From NCBI RefSeq assembly GCF_030272615.1, contig NC_081413.1:553313136-553377135 (forward strand): a DNA stretch of 64,000 nt, given 5' to 3'. The notes under the pieces were generated by a model that saw only the letters and a list, made by a program, of their open reading frames with translations, did not search any database and was not told the DNA's origin. The DNA comes from Cryptomeria japonica. Taxonomy: Eukaryota; Streptophyta; Pinopsida; Cupressales; Cupressaceae. The translations under genes were made by a program, and so were the position numbers. Positions within the stretch are counted from its first letter, which is position 1, and each line of letters starts with the position of its first letter. This document shows, piece by piece, positions 12,571 through 23,959 of this stretch.

Positions 12571-12830
12571 GATAATGCCTGTAGTTTTATCTTTTAAAAC
12601 TAAGTTGCTGTTCAAAAAAAAAGAAGATAAAATAAATATGTATGCTGCATTTGGAAATTAAAAAACATAGGTGTATCATTATATTCTGGAAAAAAATAAT
12701 AATAATACTCATCTTTTTATGTTTATGATTTTTACTAAAATCATGCATGTCAACCAGAATCTTATATATATATATATATAAACATTAAAAAAAAGAGATT
12801 TTTTAAATTAAAAAAAAAATTGACAGTAAA

Positions 12831-13022
12831 ATGAGGGAGGTCAAACCTCCCCCTCAAAACCCTAGCGAGCTCGCAGCTGGCGGCTCGAGCCCCCTCCGTG
12901 GGCCAAAACCCACAGGGGCGCTCGTGGCAGCGGCAGCGCCGCCTCCTTTACACTGTGGCTCTCCTTTGCTCGACGCCTCCCTTTGGCCATGGCCTTCGAC
13001 CTTCCTCCCCTGCCTCCATTAA
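12831..13022. other. GC-rich island inside the AT-rich gypsy LTR
   Basis: About 190 bp of high GC content (AGCGAGCTCGCAGCTGGCGG, GCAGCGGCAGCGCCGCC) sits between A/T-rich flanks. It is open in a plus frame (12831-13022) and partly on the minus strand, but composition alone explains this and no domain is recognisable. A similar GC island occurs in the LTR at 48200-48380. Confidence 0.7.
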
Positions 13023-13080
13023 ACCTGCACACACACACAAAGGGGCAAACAAGAACAAAAAAATTAAGATATGATAAAAT

Positions 13081-13175
13081 ATGCAACCCTAACCCATTTT
13101 TGGGTTAGGGTTAGCATTTAAAATAATAGAGATAATAAGATATGCAACCCTAGCCCATATTCGGGTTAGGGTTAG
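13081..13175. repeat. Two tandem hairpins built from AACCCTAACCC / GGGTTAGGGTT
   Basis: At 13085-13096 AACCCTAACCCA pairs with TGGGTTAGGGTT at 13101-13112 across a 4-nt loop (perfect 12-bp stem). A second, slightly changed copy lies at 13145-13172. Each is followed by AGCATTTA, so a unit of about 60 bp is duplicated. The motif resembles the plant telomere repeat TTTAGGG without its third T, but there is no array. Confidence 0.85.
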
Positions 13176-13610
13176 CATTTAGAAAATATAAAATGAATAG
13201 TTAGTATAGGAATATATCAACCCTAATTAAGGTTCACAATTAATATAATATTAAAATGAAATGAGGGGGAATTCATTTTTAAATTTTGAAAAAAAAAAAA
13301 TTGATTTTAACTCTTTATTTTGACTAAGGTGAAAATTGATTAATTTTAATATAGTCTTTATTATCAAGGTATAATTAAAATTGGGGATTAACTTTTTTTT
13401 TTTTGATCGATAACTAGGATAATATATTGCTTAAAAAAGGAAAAAATACATCCAAAAAGCTGTTAAATAGCTTGCCACTACATGGGGTCTTGCCCCTACA
13501 AAACCATTTGAACCCGAAATAGACACCAGATCTATAGGACCAACCACTACAAAAAACCAACCATACGTACACACAACCCCCTCAAAACCCGACAGGCCCA
13601 AAGGACCTGT

Positions 13611-14365
13611 CTAACGAAACCATCCCAAGGCCTCTTCCCTTGAGAAGTTTGGAATGCCCTGGCTGGGGCCTGCAACATGCGACTCCCTCCCTCCACCTGG
13701 CATTGTCCCCAGCCTGCCCCCACGCAACGAACCGTGCTCCACCACCTTCACTTGCTTCCGAGGGGTCTGATGGCGAATCAGTGGCCTCCCATCCTCATCC
13801 AGAGGAGCTTCAGACCGAATTGGGGTCTTCTTCTCATGAATCTTCGCTCTCTCAGTTGGTCCCAACTCATGCACAAAATGCACTACATCCCTCCACCCCT
13901 TCCTTGCGTTTTCGAGCTGAATTTCTACAGGTTGGGAAGCTGACCAAATCACTAACGGTTGCAGCCCCCCATATCCACGCTAATCCTCCGCCATGGAACT
14001 TCTAGCATCTCCAGCCCTTCTCCAACAACAGCTCGAGCCACCACTTCTTCCAAACCGCCTGACCATTTAGGTCGCAGCACCAAGGACGCAATCTGTTGCA
14101 CCTCCTCCGACGACCTACCCACTGACAATGCCAACGCAACGAACAACGATGAGATGTCTAGGTTTGTTCGAGGACGACAATCAGACACTAGAAATTCCTC
14201 CCCCACCATCAACCACACTGCCCTCCAAAACACCTCCCCTTCCACCTTGAAAACATTCATCAGTCTATTACTCGAAATCAGGTCGCGAAATGCTGGCATC
14301 GGACCGTTAGTTGACAAGGATAAATTTGCCTCCATCCTACCTTGCCTCCACACCAAAACCTGCAC
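13611..14365 (-). pseudogene. Post-RNase H reading frame of the LINE, unrecognised
   Basis: Downstream of RNase H, two minus frames (14365-13952 and 13952-13611) remain open for 137 and 113 codons. The second begins MIWSASQPVEIQLENA and is rich in charged residues (GWRDVVHFVHELGPTERAK). Most plant LINEs end shortly after RNase H, so this may be an unusual C-terminal extension or a separate 3' frame. GC content is higher than in the surrounding LTR, consistent with former coding sequence. I cannot assign a function. Frame breaks between the parts show that it is decayed. Confidence 0.45.
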
Positions 14366-14689
14366 ACACTATCAAAGCCAAAACCAACAACATCGAAATG
14401 CTAGGGAACCAAAATCCAATGCCTTAAAAAAGCCAGCGCCATCACATGACATAATTACACCACACAAAGTGCATCAAATCACACATCATCACCAAGTCAT
14501 CTCACTGATTGCCTCCATCAACACTCCATCGCCGCCAAAGCCACTTGCTACAAATTCCTAGATCACAATCCATGAGGGGCATTACTTCCCACAAATCCAA
14601 TGTCAAAATCAACCTCATCAATAACAAATCGGGTTCTCTTCCCTCAAATAAAGCAATTCAACTAGATTCATGAGAACATACATTTCATA

Positions 14690-15190
14690 AGTCCTCAAAT
14701 AAACTAAAGTTGTTATCCAATGAACCAATCACTCCCACATTCGAGAGCTTGTTAGCCTCTACATTTGCTTCCCTGAGAACGTGTGACACCTTAAAGTCTT
14801 CGAACCCACATAAAAGAAATTTCATTCTTCTAATATATTTGTCTAATTGCCACGCCTCCATTCAACCTCTAGCTATCCCGTTCACGACAATCTGAGAGTT
14901 TCCCTCCAGGTGGAGTTTCTTCACTCCCAATTTCTTCGCCATTAGAATGGCTTCTAAAGCCGCTTGACACTCAACATCATTGTTTGACCCATCCACCGAT
15001 CTTTTAGCTCCAATGGCTAGAATGTTGCCACAATCGTCCCGGGCTATGAAACCAGCACCAGAGACCCCGGGATTTTCCCTAGAAGCGCCATCAAAATTGA
15101 CCTTAGTCCAATCCTTATCAGGCGGACCCCACTCCTGTCTTACTTCACCTATCCTCTGAGGATTAGCCCTCAAAAGCCCATTAGCAGGCC
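14690..15190 (-). pseudogene. LINE RNase H domain with altered catalytic residues
   Basis: Reading down from 15190, the frame gives WTKVNFDGASRENPGVSGAG, then GFIARDDCGNILAIGA, VECQAALEAI, KKLHLEGNSQIVVNG, and after one stop VLREANVEANKLSN. This is the plant LINE-type RNase H (RVT_3) that degrades template RNA. The first Asp (NFD) and the Glu (VECQ) remain. The third catalytic Asp, normally EGDS, is Asn here (EGNS), and the usual EADKLS near the end is EANKLS. Together with the in-frame stop (plus near 14860) it cannot be active. The 5' edge is the truncation point next to the target duplication. Confidence 0.85.
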
Positions 15191-15913
15191 AAATTGGGGA
15201 TTAACTTTTATATAGCTATATTAATCGCATAATTGATTTAATTTTATTAACTAGGGTTATTAATGAGAAATTTTATATAGTTATTTCTCATATTTAATTA
15301 AATATGGATGTAGGGTTAAATTTCTTTTGGGGGATTGTATTAATGAAATTTATTAATTGTTTTATGCGAATTCTAGCCTATGAGGTCATTATTGGCCGAT
15401 TATTAAATAGTTGAAATTCAAATGTCTTAGGGGATTTAAATTTGAATGTAATATAGAATGAATGAATTAATTTGATATTATAATTGAATTAGGTTAACTT
15501 TATTAATTTAATTAAAGGCGTTTTCGCGGTTGCCCAATTAATTATTTTTAATATAAGCTAGCAATATCATTATTTTATTTATCCCTAAGTATTTTAAATA
15601 CTATTGAGATAATTAATATCTCCCGATTCTTGTTGGAGAATTTTAATTAGAGGAAAGTAATTAGTTAAATTAGATTAATTAATTAAGTTGAGATGACCCT
15701 CTTAGGGAATAATTAGTCTTTTCTGATTATTGTCGCCATATTGATTTAGTTAATTAAATCAACTTTAGTAAACAATTCTATTTAAACCAGAGTTAACCCT
15801 TAGTTAAGACAAGCTTATTTAATTCCATTTTAATGTAAATTATTTAATGAATTTATGTTGTTTTAAAAAAAAAAATTGTTGTTCCATTTTTGCCCAAAAG
15901 TTTGGGCATGACA

Positions 15914-16098
15914 CGAACCACTAAAACTTGAGTTGAATCAACTAGAGATACTTATCTCAAAACCCTTTAATCTGCAACACATTGACCAAACCAACTTGCT
16001 TAATCTGACTGCAACACTGAAACACACAGAGGAATATGTTGACATCAATGACAACACATCACTAAGTCAATCCAAACACATTTTCACATTATCCAACA
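15914..16098 (-). mobile_element. Copia LTR, proximal fragment with upstream polypurine tract
   Basis: On the minus strand the LTR starts TGTTGGATAATG at 16098, directly after the polypurine motif TTTGGGGAGAT (plus 16099-16109). It contains the phrase GTTGTCATTGATGTCAACAT, shared with the copia LTRs at 31731, 32501 and (shorter) 58601. It is cut at 15913 by the end of the gypsy LTR and continues at 9675-9369. Confidence 0.65.
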
Positions 16099-16109
16099 AT
16101 CTCCCCAAA

Positions 16110-16690
16110 CATCCAACACCTTGTTCCTTTGTGTCAAGCTGCATTATCATTATGCACACTCAAACATTTTCAGTATCGTCCCGGATGACACTTCATATCT
16201 CATTTTGTAAAACCCTTATCTTCACTCACCATCAAATCAAGTATCTTTGAAATTCGATCCCCTACTCCTTGCATTAGGTATCCATGAATCTTGACTCTTG
16301 CTCCTTCATATATTAAGTATAGTTGAATCTTGATCCTCACTTTTTCCCACATCAAGTATATTCAAACAATAATCCTCGCTTCTTCATTGTCCCATTATTT
16401 CTTCTTGGGTCAACAAACATTTGTATCCTCTCACATATAGACATCATTGTATCCCTTTATTTGAATCCGTAGGCAATCCCTCTTACACATGTATCCTTCA
16501 ACATGTGAATCTACAAACCTATGACCCCTCTTACACATGTGCCCTTTGGCATGCAAATCTTTAAACCCTTGGTCTCTCTTATAAGTGCACCCTTCATGCA
16601 TGAATTTCCTTAGACTCTAACCATTTCAATTGGAAATCCTTCCTACCTAGTGGGAGAATCTCTAACACCCATAAACACATGTGGTCCGCT
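16110..16690 (-). other. 3' non-coding internal region of the minus-strand copia element
   Basis: This stretch lies upstream (minus sense) of the polypurine tract, where copia elements carry their 3' untranslated region. It is built from diverged short repeats such as CATGTGYCCTTYRACATG and GAATCTTGATCCTC. No reverse transcriptase or RNase H motif is visible. Confidence 0.35.
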
Positions 16691-16729
16691 CAAAGACATA
16701 GTTTAAAGTATGCAATAATGTGAAGATGA

Positions 16730-17222
16730 TGCTGATAGGCATGGGCAACTTGTACACTTTCAAAAAAACTTTACTCTCTCTCATAGTCCACTTGAGGTGG
16801 ATTTTGGTGTGAGAGTTTGAGCCCCACGATAGGCCTTTAATTTTTATATTAGGTAGCTTTATTAGTTTACACTTTTTGCTAGTCTATAAAAAAACCTTCA
16901 ACTTGTCATAGTTTGAGCTTTGGTGTTCATCTATTGTATATGAGGATGAAAAACCCTTACGTTCTATAGATTAGTGGATGAAATCCCATGGACCTATTGA
17001 AGTTTGGAGGATGAAAACCCTTCATTTTCCTAAGGGGAATTTTCCATAGAGGTTGCAATTTGTGTTAAAAATTGTTAGATGTAATTAAAAATATCAATAA
17101 AAATATATAGTTCAAATTTGTATGTGAATATTTTTTGTTTATGCAATGTATTTTTAACTTTGAAAAATATCACAATTTTTTTGGTGAAGCTCACCAGAGT
17201 GCTATCAGAACTTTGATCTTCC
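16730..17222 (+). mobile_element. Second copia remnant: LTR end with TATA box and initiator-Met-type primer-binding site
   Basis: TGCTATCAGAACTTTGATC at 17200-17218 differs at two positions from the copia primer-binding site TGGTATCAGAGC (complement of initiator tRNA-Met). The preceding sequence, with GTCTATAAAAAAACC at about 16882, looks like LTR U3/R/U5. The LTR start is not defined. Confidence 0.5.
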
Positions 17223-18570
17223 CTTCCTAAAGGGTAAATTGGTATATGCCATTGAAGAATTATTTAGATATTAGATAAAAGAAAGTAACACATATTATTT
17301 TCAAGATGCAATGATATAAATACAAAATATCCAAGATAAATTGATCATGCCATTTGAGCAAGGGTTGCATCCATGAAGTAGTAGCATAATCTACTTTTAG
17401 TTTGACAATAATACAAAGAAGACGAGGATTAGATAACTCTCAGATAAAAACAAAGTATAAAGTGAAGAGTTTCAAGCTAATATCTCTTTCAAATATTTTG
17501 ATAAGAAAGAAAGATCCTACTAAATCACCATTCTTGGAAGAAGAAGACTAGAAACAAAGACAAAATTATACATGAAGGAACACATAAATGAGGATGAGTT
17601 GGAGAAAACAATCCTACAAAAGCAAAAATGGATTGAACTAGAGATTTAGTTAGCATCAAAAGAGTAGAAGAAATCCAAATGGGATGTTGAAGGTGAACTC
17701 AATTAAAAAAACATTTTAATAGTTTTGCAATGTGTTCACCCCAAGAAATTAATTATTTTATGGAGACAATAATGAATCAATATTGCTTACTAAAGTTAAA
17801 GATTTAGTCTTTGAAAAAGACATTCTAGTAGTTCTTAATGATATCAAAAAATGAGTATTGCATGATTTTAAACATTTGAATGTATCCATGGTCATATGAA
17901 ATTGATTTACAAAGTAGCAATGTTGATGATTGTAAATATGTGAAGTGCGATGATTCACATTCTACTAATATTCATTATAAAAAAGAGAGTTCCAAAAATA
18001 GTTTTGTTATTGTGAATCTCAAAAAACATTCAAATTAGCTAACAAAGGTAGATAGTTTGATTATCTCTTCGATTATAGCTCAAGAAATAAAGAGAATAAA
18101 AATTATTTTATCCATTTCATTCCATGATATTAATTTTGTTTTTAATCATTTCTAGATATTCTAATAGTGATGAAAAGGTGAATGATACAACTTGTAGTAA
18201 AGAGATCGAAGATCCTTACTCTCAAGTTTAAAGTTGCTCCTCTTTGGGTGTGTAAGATCTTGATGTTATAACCAAAGAACATAAAAAAATAAGATATTGA
18301 GATACAAATTAGGGTTGAAATATTTGATGGGATCAATATCAATTTTATCAATAAATACCTTATTCCATGTACTTGGATAAGTAGACAACTCAATCTAGAT
18401 TTGGGAAAAACATGTGATGCTTGATTGAATCTATTATGGATCAATTAAAATAGTGACAACTAGGATAATTTCTTACAAGGAAGAATCTGCTTAGGCATCA
18501 AGATGCTTGGTAATGGAGGACATTCACACTTTTTCATTTTCTTGTACTCAATACAATCATCTCTAGTAAG
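17223..18570. other. Leader/gag position of the second copia remnant; nothing recognisable
   Basis: A gag gene would be expected here after the primer-binding site, but both strands are full of stops and I see no CCHC knuckle or other motif. It ends at the insertion site (GTAAG) of the 18571-28542 element. Confidence 0.35.
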
Positions 18571-19738
18571 TGTAGTGTCATAAATTTGCAACCACATTAG
18601 GGTCTTCACGTTGGCGATTTGAATCCCCAAGCCTGATCGGAGACCCGAGACTTGCTCATCCTCAGAAACTGTACTTTATCTGCCCTCTGCACTGCCTGAA
18701 CCTGCTTCCTGTCCTGAGACAAGCGTAGGATAGGGGCATGGTGCCCCTTTTCCAGCCCTATTTTGGGGCCCCCTCTATCCTATCTTTGCATTGGGCTTTG
18801 CACTTAAAGCGGGAAAACTTTCCCTGTGTCGGCCTATGATGAAAAATCAATCAATTAACCCTAATTGATGAATATATAAGTCGCATTTGTCCTCTCATTT
18901 GCATAAGTTAGATAAGAGAAGAAGTTGGAATACACGAGATCGCGCATTCAAGCATTCAAGAGAATTCAAGCATTCCTTTCCAGCATTGAGCATTCTCAAG
19001 TCTCCCTTCAAGGATAGGTCTTGCATTCAAGTCAAGGATTCAACCATTGAAGAAGAGATCCCTTTCAACATTCAATTCCATACAAGCAATTCTATCTACA
19101 ACCTCCCTTGAGGTGAATTACATTTCAGTCTTTCATTTACATTTACTTGCAAGTACTTTCTTTCATTATTTGGTTAATTCCAAAACTGGGGTTTGACCTA
19201 AAGGCAAACCCCCAATCCCAACCCCTTTTCCTCTCTTTTCTGTGTGTAGGTTGCAGGTGCGTAACTGTGTTTGCAGATTCAAATTCCATTTGCAGAGGCG
19301 GAAAACCCTTTTTGTTTCACAGATTTTTCGGAGGACCGTGTGCACTTTTAGCACGGTCCCGACAACTTTTCCTCAAATTCACAGGGTGCCTTCGTCTTGA
19401 CATATCATTGTCAGATCCAGGTGCACAACTTCATCCCATGCCTCTATTTCAAGTTATAATCAGTTCTTTGTTACTTTTACACTTAGTCTCAAAACACATA
19501 ATTCAACCATTTTCCATTCTAAAAGAGGGGTTAGCTTGTCATTTTCACACCATTATCAATTCATTTAGTATTCAATCTCTTTCCTAAGAGATTGGATCTA
19601 GGGAATCCCCCCCCCTCTTTTAATGTAATGTGGATAAAGTGTTTGAAGGGAAATCCACAGTGAAACTTTCATCTCTCCTCGGAGGGAAGAAAAGCTTTCC
19701 TCTTGATCTCTCCATCATTCACTTTTCCCCACATCACA
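18571..19738 (+). repeat. 5' LTR of the gag-pro element
   Basis: It runs TGTAGTGTCATAAATT...CCCCACATCACA, 1,168 bp. A TATA box AATATATAAG lies at 18871-18880. Immediately downstream, the 8-mer GCATTCAA is repeated a variable number of times in each family member. It aligns along its whole length with 27353-28542 and, reversed, with 24568-25743; more distant relatives are at 37291-38470 and 53140-54184. Confidence 0.92.
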
Positions 19739-19741
19739 TTT

Positions 19742-19757
19742 TGGTGAACTCAACGTC
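19742..19757 (+). promoter_or_regulatory. Putative primer-binding site
   Basis: TGGTGAACTCAACGTC begins 3 nt after the LTR end and starts with TGG, the complement of tRNA CCA. I cannot name the tRNA with certainty. It is not the initiator-Met site used by copia. Confidence 0.5.
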
Positions 19758-20517
19758 TTACATGCTTTATTATGAAAATCATTGCATATTTTTCATTTAC
19801 AAGTTTTATTTTCTACAAACTTAGTGGTCAATTCATTCAAAACCCTAGTTTTTAAAATTAAAATTGAACTTGTGTCTTGTAAAAATTGCTTGCTATTGTC
19901 TTAGATTGTTTGTCAAATTCAATTTCTTCATTGTCCAAATCAATTTGCAAATCAAATTCACAAAACTAAGAGGTTAATTGTCAAAACCCTAATTTTCAAA
20001 CATCATCTTGACATTGTGCAAAAATTGAATTTCCATTTAATTTTCAGATTTGTGACTGTTTTCAGATTTATCCTTTCCTAAAATTCAAATTTTTAATTTC
20101 TCTCCTTTTCAAAATTCAAAATTTCAAAAATTAAGTGGTTAGGTCCTAAAACCCTAATTTTCAAATTTAATTGGATTTTGTACAAATTTCAATCAATTTC
20201 AGTCAATTTCAGTTTTCTAAACATTTTTCAAGGTGTCCCTATCCATTAGGTTTGACCCTTTTCAATTTTGCAATTCAATTCCTCTTTTTTCTCAAAACCC
20301 TAATAGGGTCCTATTTTCACATTCAAACCTTAATTTTGCCTATCTAGAGATCGTAAAATCCACCAATTTTTTGGGTTTAGCTTTAAAATTATCGTAACTT
20401 TCATCCCTGAAAATTTTGAAAAAAGTTGGTCGGGCCTATGCACTTTCAACACGGTCCTCGACTTTTTTCCCAAAATTTTGGGAGACTGTTATGACCATGT
20501 TTGATAGCTTAAATCTA

Positions 20518-22555
20518 GAAAATTGGTTGATTTTGTCAATTTTTGATCCCTCTAAAATAAAAAATACCTCCAAAATTCAACATTTCAAATTTTAAGAAAA
20601 TTTTAAAGTTAAGTGGTTAATTATAATCTGCCCTGATTTTAAAATTTCTGATTTTGTCAATTTTAAAATTAAGAGGTATCCCATTGGCCCTAATTTTAAA
20701 TTCCAATTTCCTTTCATTTATCATAAAATTATTTTTGAAAATTGTGTCATTTTCTTCTTTCAACAAAGTTCAAATTGTTTAATTATTATTTTCCCAAATT
20801 TTGCATTATTCAATTTTTGTAAACTTTGTTTCTATAATTCAAAATTTCAAATTTTCCCTCTAGTGCATGAGTCTCACCTTTATTAGTCCTACCTATAATA
20901 TCCCCATTAGATGAAGCATTAGAATTAAGGCTTCCCAAGGTTTAATTACAGAGGAGATGGAACATAATTTGGGTGACTTCTTTAATGAGGATAATGCTAA
21001 TTCTTCCCATCCTAATCATATCCCTATCTATCCAATTGATGAATCCCATTATGAACACGAAGAATCTTTGACTAGAGTTTCCATAGATCAGCTTTCAAAA
21101 TTGGACAATCAATTTGATAACTTTCAACAATGGATGTCCCAAGAGTACCCTAATAGTGAAGCTCTTCCATTAATTGAAGGCCTTAAACACATGATTCAAA
21201 GTGATAAGAATGGAATTGATATATTGTGTGGCATTGATCATATTGTTGATTCTAATGTCATGCCTATAAAGAGTTCTGCCGAAAACCTAGGTAAATTACA
21301 ACCTTCAAATCAAATCAATTCTTCTATTCCTTTGACTACTCCTATGACTAGTGTTCCTATTTTTACCTCAAACATCATGGCTACATAAACTCAAAATATC
21401 ATTTCTACAACAATTATTCATGGGGGCAATCCCTCTTCTTCATTTAATCCTCCATCTTTACCTATGTCTTCAATAAGTCCTTTAATCCTCCATCTTTACT
21501 TATGTCTTCAATAAGACTTCTCTATACCGCCACTCATCAGTCCTTTGTATTTCTCCTTCCTCTAGGGTTATTCTGTTGTCTTCTTCTCATCTTAATTTTA
21601 GAAAATTGGTTGATTTTGTCGATTTTTGATCCCTCTAAAATAAAAAATACCTCCAAAATTCAACATTTTAAATTTCAAGAAACTTTCTTAAAGTTAAGTA
21701 GTTAATTATAATCCACCCCGACTTTAAAATTTTGATTTTGTCAATTTTAAAGTTAAGAGGTATCCCATTGGCCCTAATTTTAAATTCCAATTTCCTTTCA
21801 TTCATCATAAAATTATTTTTGAAAATTGTGTCATTTTCTTCTTTCAACAAAGTTCAAATTGTTTAATCATTATTTTCCCAAATTTTGCATTATTCAATTT
21901 TTGTATACTTTGTTCCTATAATTCAAAATTTCAAATTTTCCCTCTAGTGCATGAGTCTCACCACTATTAGTCCTACCTATACTATCCTTGTTAGACAAAA
22001 CATTAGAATTAAGACTTCCCAAGGTTTAATTATCGAGGAGATGGAGCATAATTTGGGTGACTTCTATAATGAGGATAATGCTAATTCTTACCATCCTAAT
22101 CATATCCCTATCTATCCAATTGATGGATCCCGTGATGAACACGAAGAACCTTTGACTAGAGTTTCCATAGATTAGCTTTCAAAATTGGACAATCAATTTG
22201 ATAACTTTCAACAATGGGTGTCCCAAGAGTAGCCTAATAGTGAAGCTCTTCCATTAATTGAAGGCCTTAAACACATGATTCAAAGTGATAAGAATGGAAT
22301 TGATATATTGCGTGGCATTGCTCATATTGTTGATTCTAATGTCATGCCTATAATGAGTTGTGCCTAAAACCTAGGTAATTCACAACCTTCAAATCAAATC
22401 AATTCTTCTATTCCTTTGACTACTCCTATGACTAGTGTTCCTATTTTTACCTCAAACATCATGGCTACATAAAATATCATTCCTACAACAATTATTCATG
22501 TGGACAATCCCTCTTCTTCTTTTAATCCTCCATCTTTACCTATGTCTTCAATAAG
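20518..22555 (+). repeat. Tandem duplication of the leader/gag N-terminal region (period about 1.08 kb)
   Basis: 20518-21478 is repeated at 21601-22555 with about 95% identity. Both copies contain GAAAATTGGTTGATTTTGTC, the start of the gag frame (MEHNLGDF) and end in TTTACCTATGTCTTCAATAAG. About 120 bp of partly repeated sequence separates them. The first gag N terminus (20957-21388) is open for 143 codons, while the second has extra stops. Such a duplication would give a messenger with two gag starts. Confidence 0.9.
20957..21388 (+). pseudogene. gag N-terminal region, copy 1
   Basis: An uninterrupted 143-codon frame starts MEHNLGDFFNEDNAN and contains LDNQFDNFQQWMSQEYP; it is acidic at the start and Ser/Thr-rich at the end. 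The same protein is encoded, with stops, at 22041-22470. It lies upstream of the conserved capsid-like gag domain, so it is the likely gag start. A stop at 21386-21388 separates it from the rest, and the duplicated leader follows, so it cannot make a full Gag. Confidence 0.6.
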
Positions 22556-23790
22556 TATTCCTATTATCCCTCAACCAATCAATGTGACACAAGGGGGCAA
22601 CTCATTCAACAATTTTATTCCTCCTTTAAGTGTCCCATTTCCTACTCAATCGTCACCTATGCCTACTTATCATAATGTCCCACCACCTTATTCTCAACCA
22701 ATGCCTTCCTTCAATAACATCACACCACCTTCTCAATCAACCATGTCTAACATTAATTCTTCTACTGAAGTGACCATTAACAATCTTGCTCAAACTGTGT
22801 CTTCCTTACAACAACAAATTGCTTCCATGAGTCAATCCAAGTTTAGTGTGCCCACATTTGATGTTGCGAGCCCACTTTCCCTTGATATTGTTAGATTTGT
22901 CCAGCCTAAGCATGTTGAGGTCCCTTAATTGGAACTCTCTAATGAAAAAGGTGATCCTCTAACACATGTTAAAACATTTCAAACCTTGTGTACCGATTTT
23001 GCTTATGATCAAAGATTGCTTGCAAAATTGTTTACAAGAATACTAAGAGATAAGGCTTTACAATGGTATTGCTCTTTGCCTTATTATTCTATCACTTCTT
23101 TTCAACAATTAGCAAATGCTTTCATCCAATAATTTCAAAACAACATTGGTCCTACAATCACTTTGATTGATTTAATGCATTGTAAACAAGGTGTTAAAGA
23201 AAAAGTGTTTGATTTCATTGGTAGATATAAGCATTTGTGTGCTCAAATTTCTTTTCCAGTACTTGATAATGATATTCAAAGAATTTTCATTTCTAATTTT
23301 CAAAAAGATATTAGGGAAAAGCTTCTTTTGTCTGAGTTTACTTCCTTTCCGTAGTTGTGTGCAACACTCCACAATTATCAACTGGCTGATGGAGCAATCT
23401 ACTCCTATGGCTCCAAGTGATAAGGGGGAGAGTGTTCAACAACCGTTTGCAAAGTTCAAATCAACAAAAGGCTTCATCAAGTTCAATGATACAATCAACA
23501 ACAACAATGTGAATGCTACAACATGTGTGCCTCCTATTTCTAAATTCTATAAAAGAGAAAGACAATTTACTCCTTTGAAAGAATATTTACATAGTATCAA
23601 GTCTCAGTTGTTACAAAGAAATGTTATCAAACTTCCTCCTATAAGACCAATGGACCCATCTAAGCTTGTATCCCCTTATTTTGATAGCAATTTCTTTTGT
23701 CAATTTCATCGTTAGCCTGATCATGATACTGAGAAATGTTTTACATTGAAAAGTAAAATTAAAGATTTGATTGATAATAATACTATATCC
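22476..23790 (+). pseudogene. gag: Pro/Ser-rich linker, retrotransposon gag core, zinc-knuckle-like motif
   Basis: From 22500 one frame continues to 23354 with stops at 22926, 23130 and 23352. A Pro/Ser/Asn-rich linker is followed by a coiled segment (NNLAQTVSSLQQQIASM) and then the gag core: DPLTHVKTFQTLC, ILRDKALQWYCSLP, FQQLANAFIQ. This matches the retrotransposon gag family found in plant Ty3/gypsy elements. After a +1 shift the frame from about 23370 gives a variable region and CQFHR-stop-PDHDTEKCF (23697-23745), a C-x2-H...H-x4-C zinc-knuckle variant. Gag packages the element RNA. The stops and frameshift make it inactive. Confidence 0.75.
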
Positions 23791-23959
23791 GTGGTAGGTG
23801 TGAATGATAAGGGAAACAAATCAGTAGCTCCTCCTAATCAAAATCTTAAGATTTTACTGTTCCTTTTCCTTCTCATACCTCTAACGTGATTGATAATGAA
23901 CATACATCTTTCTCTCCCTCTGATATTACTACCACAACTTCAAATTTAGTGAATATGGT

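Larger units (their letters stand above)
13378..15209 (-). mobile_element. 5'-truncated LINE with 19-bp target-site duplication
   Basis: The 19-mer AAATTGGGGATTAACTTTT occurs at 13378-13396 and again at 15191-15209. Between them, 13397-15190 is an insert that starts with a T-run (a poly(A) tail read on the minus strand) and ends abruptly within coding sequence. Long duplication, poly(A) and 5' truncation are the signature of LINE target-primed reverse transcription. The insert carries the RNase H end of the LINE and about 1.2 kb of 3' sequence. It interrupts the gypsy LTR and is therefore younger than it. Confidence 0.9.

Noticed and set aside
13085..13172. Interstitial telomere array
   Set aside because: Only two TTAGGG-like words per arm, arranged as hairpins, not as a TTTAGGG tandem array.
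15933..16250. 105-codon plus-strand frame
   Set aside because: It overlaps a minus-strand copia LTR and polypurine tract and has no recognisable motif.
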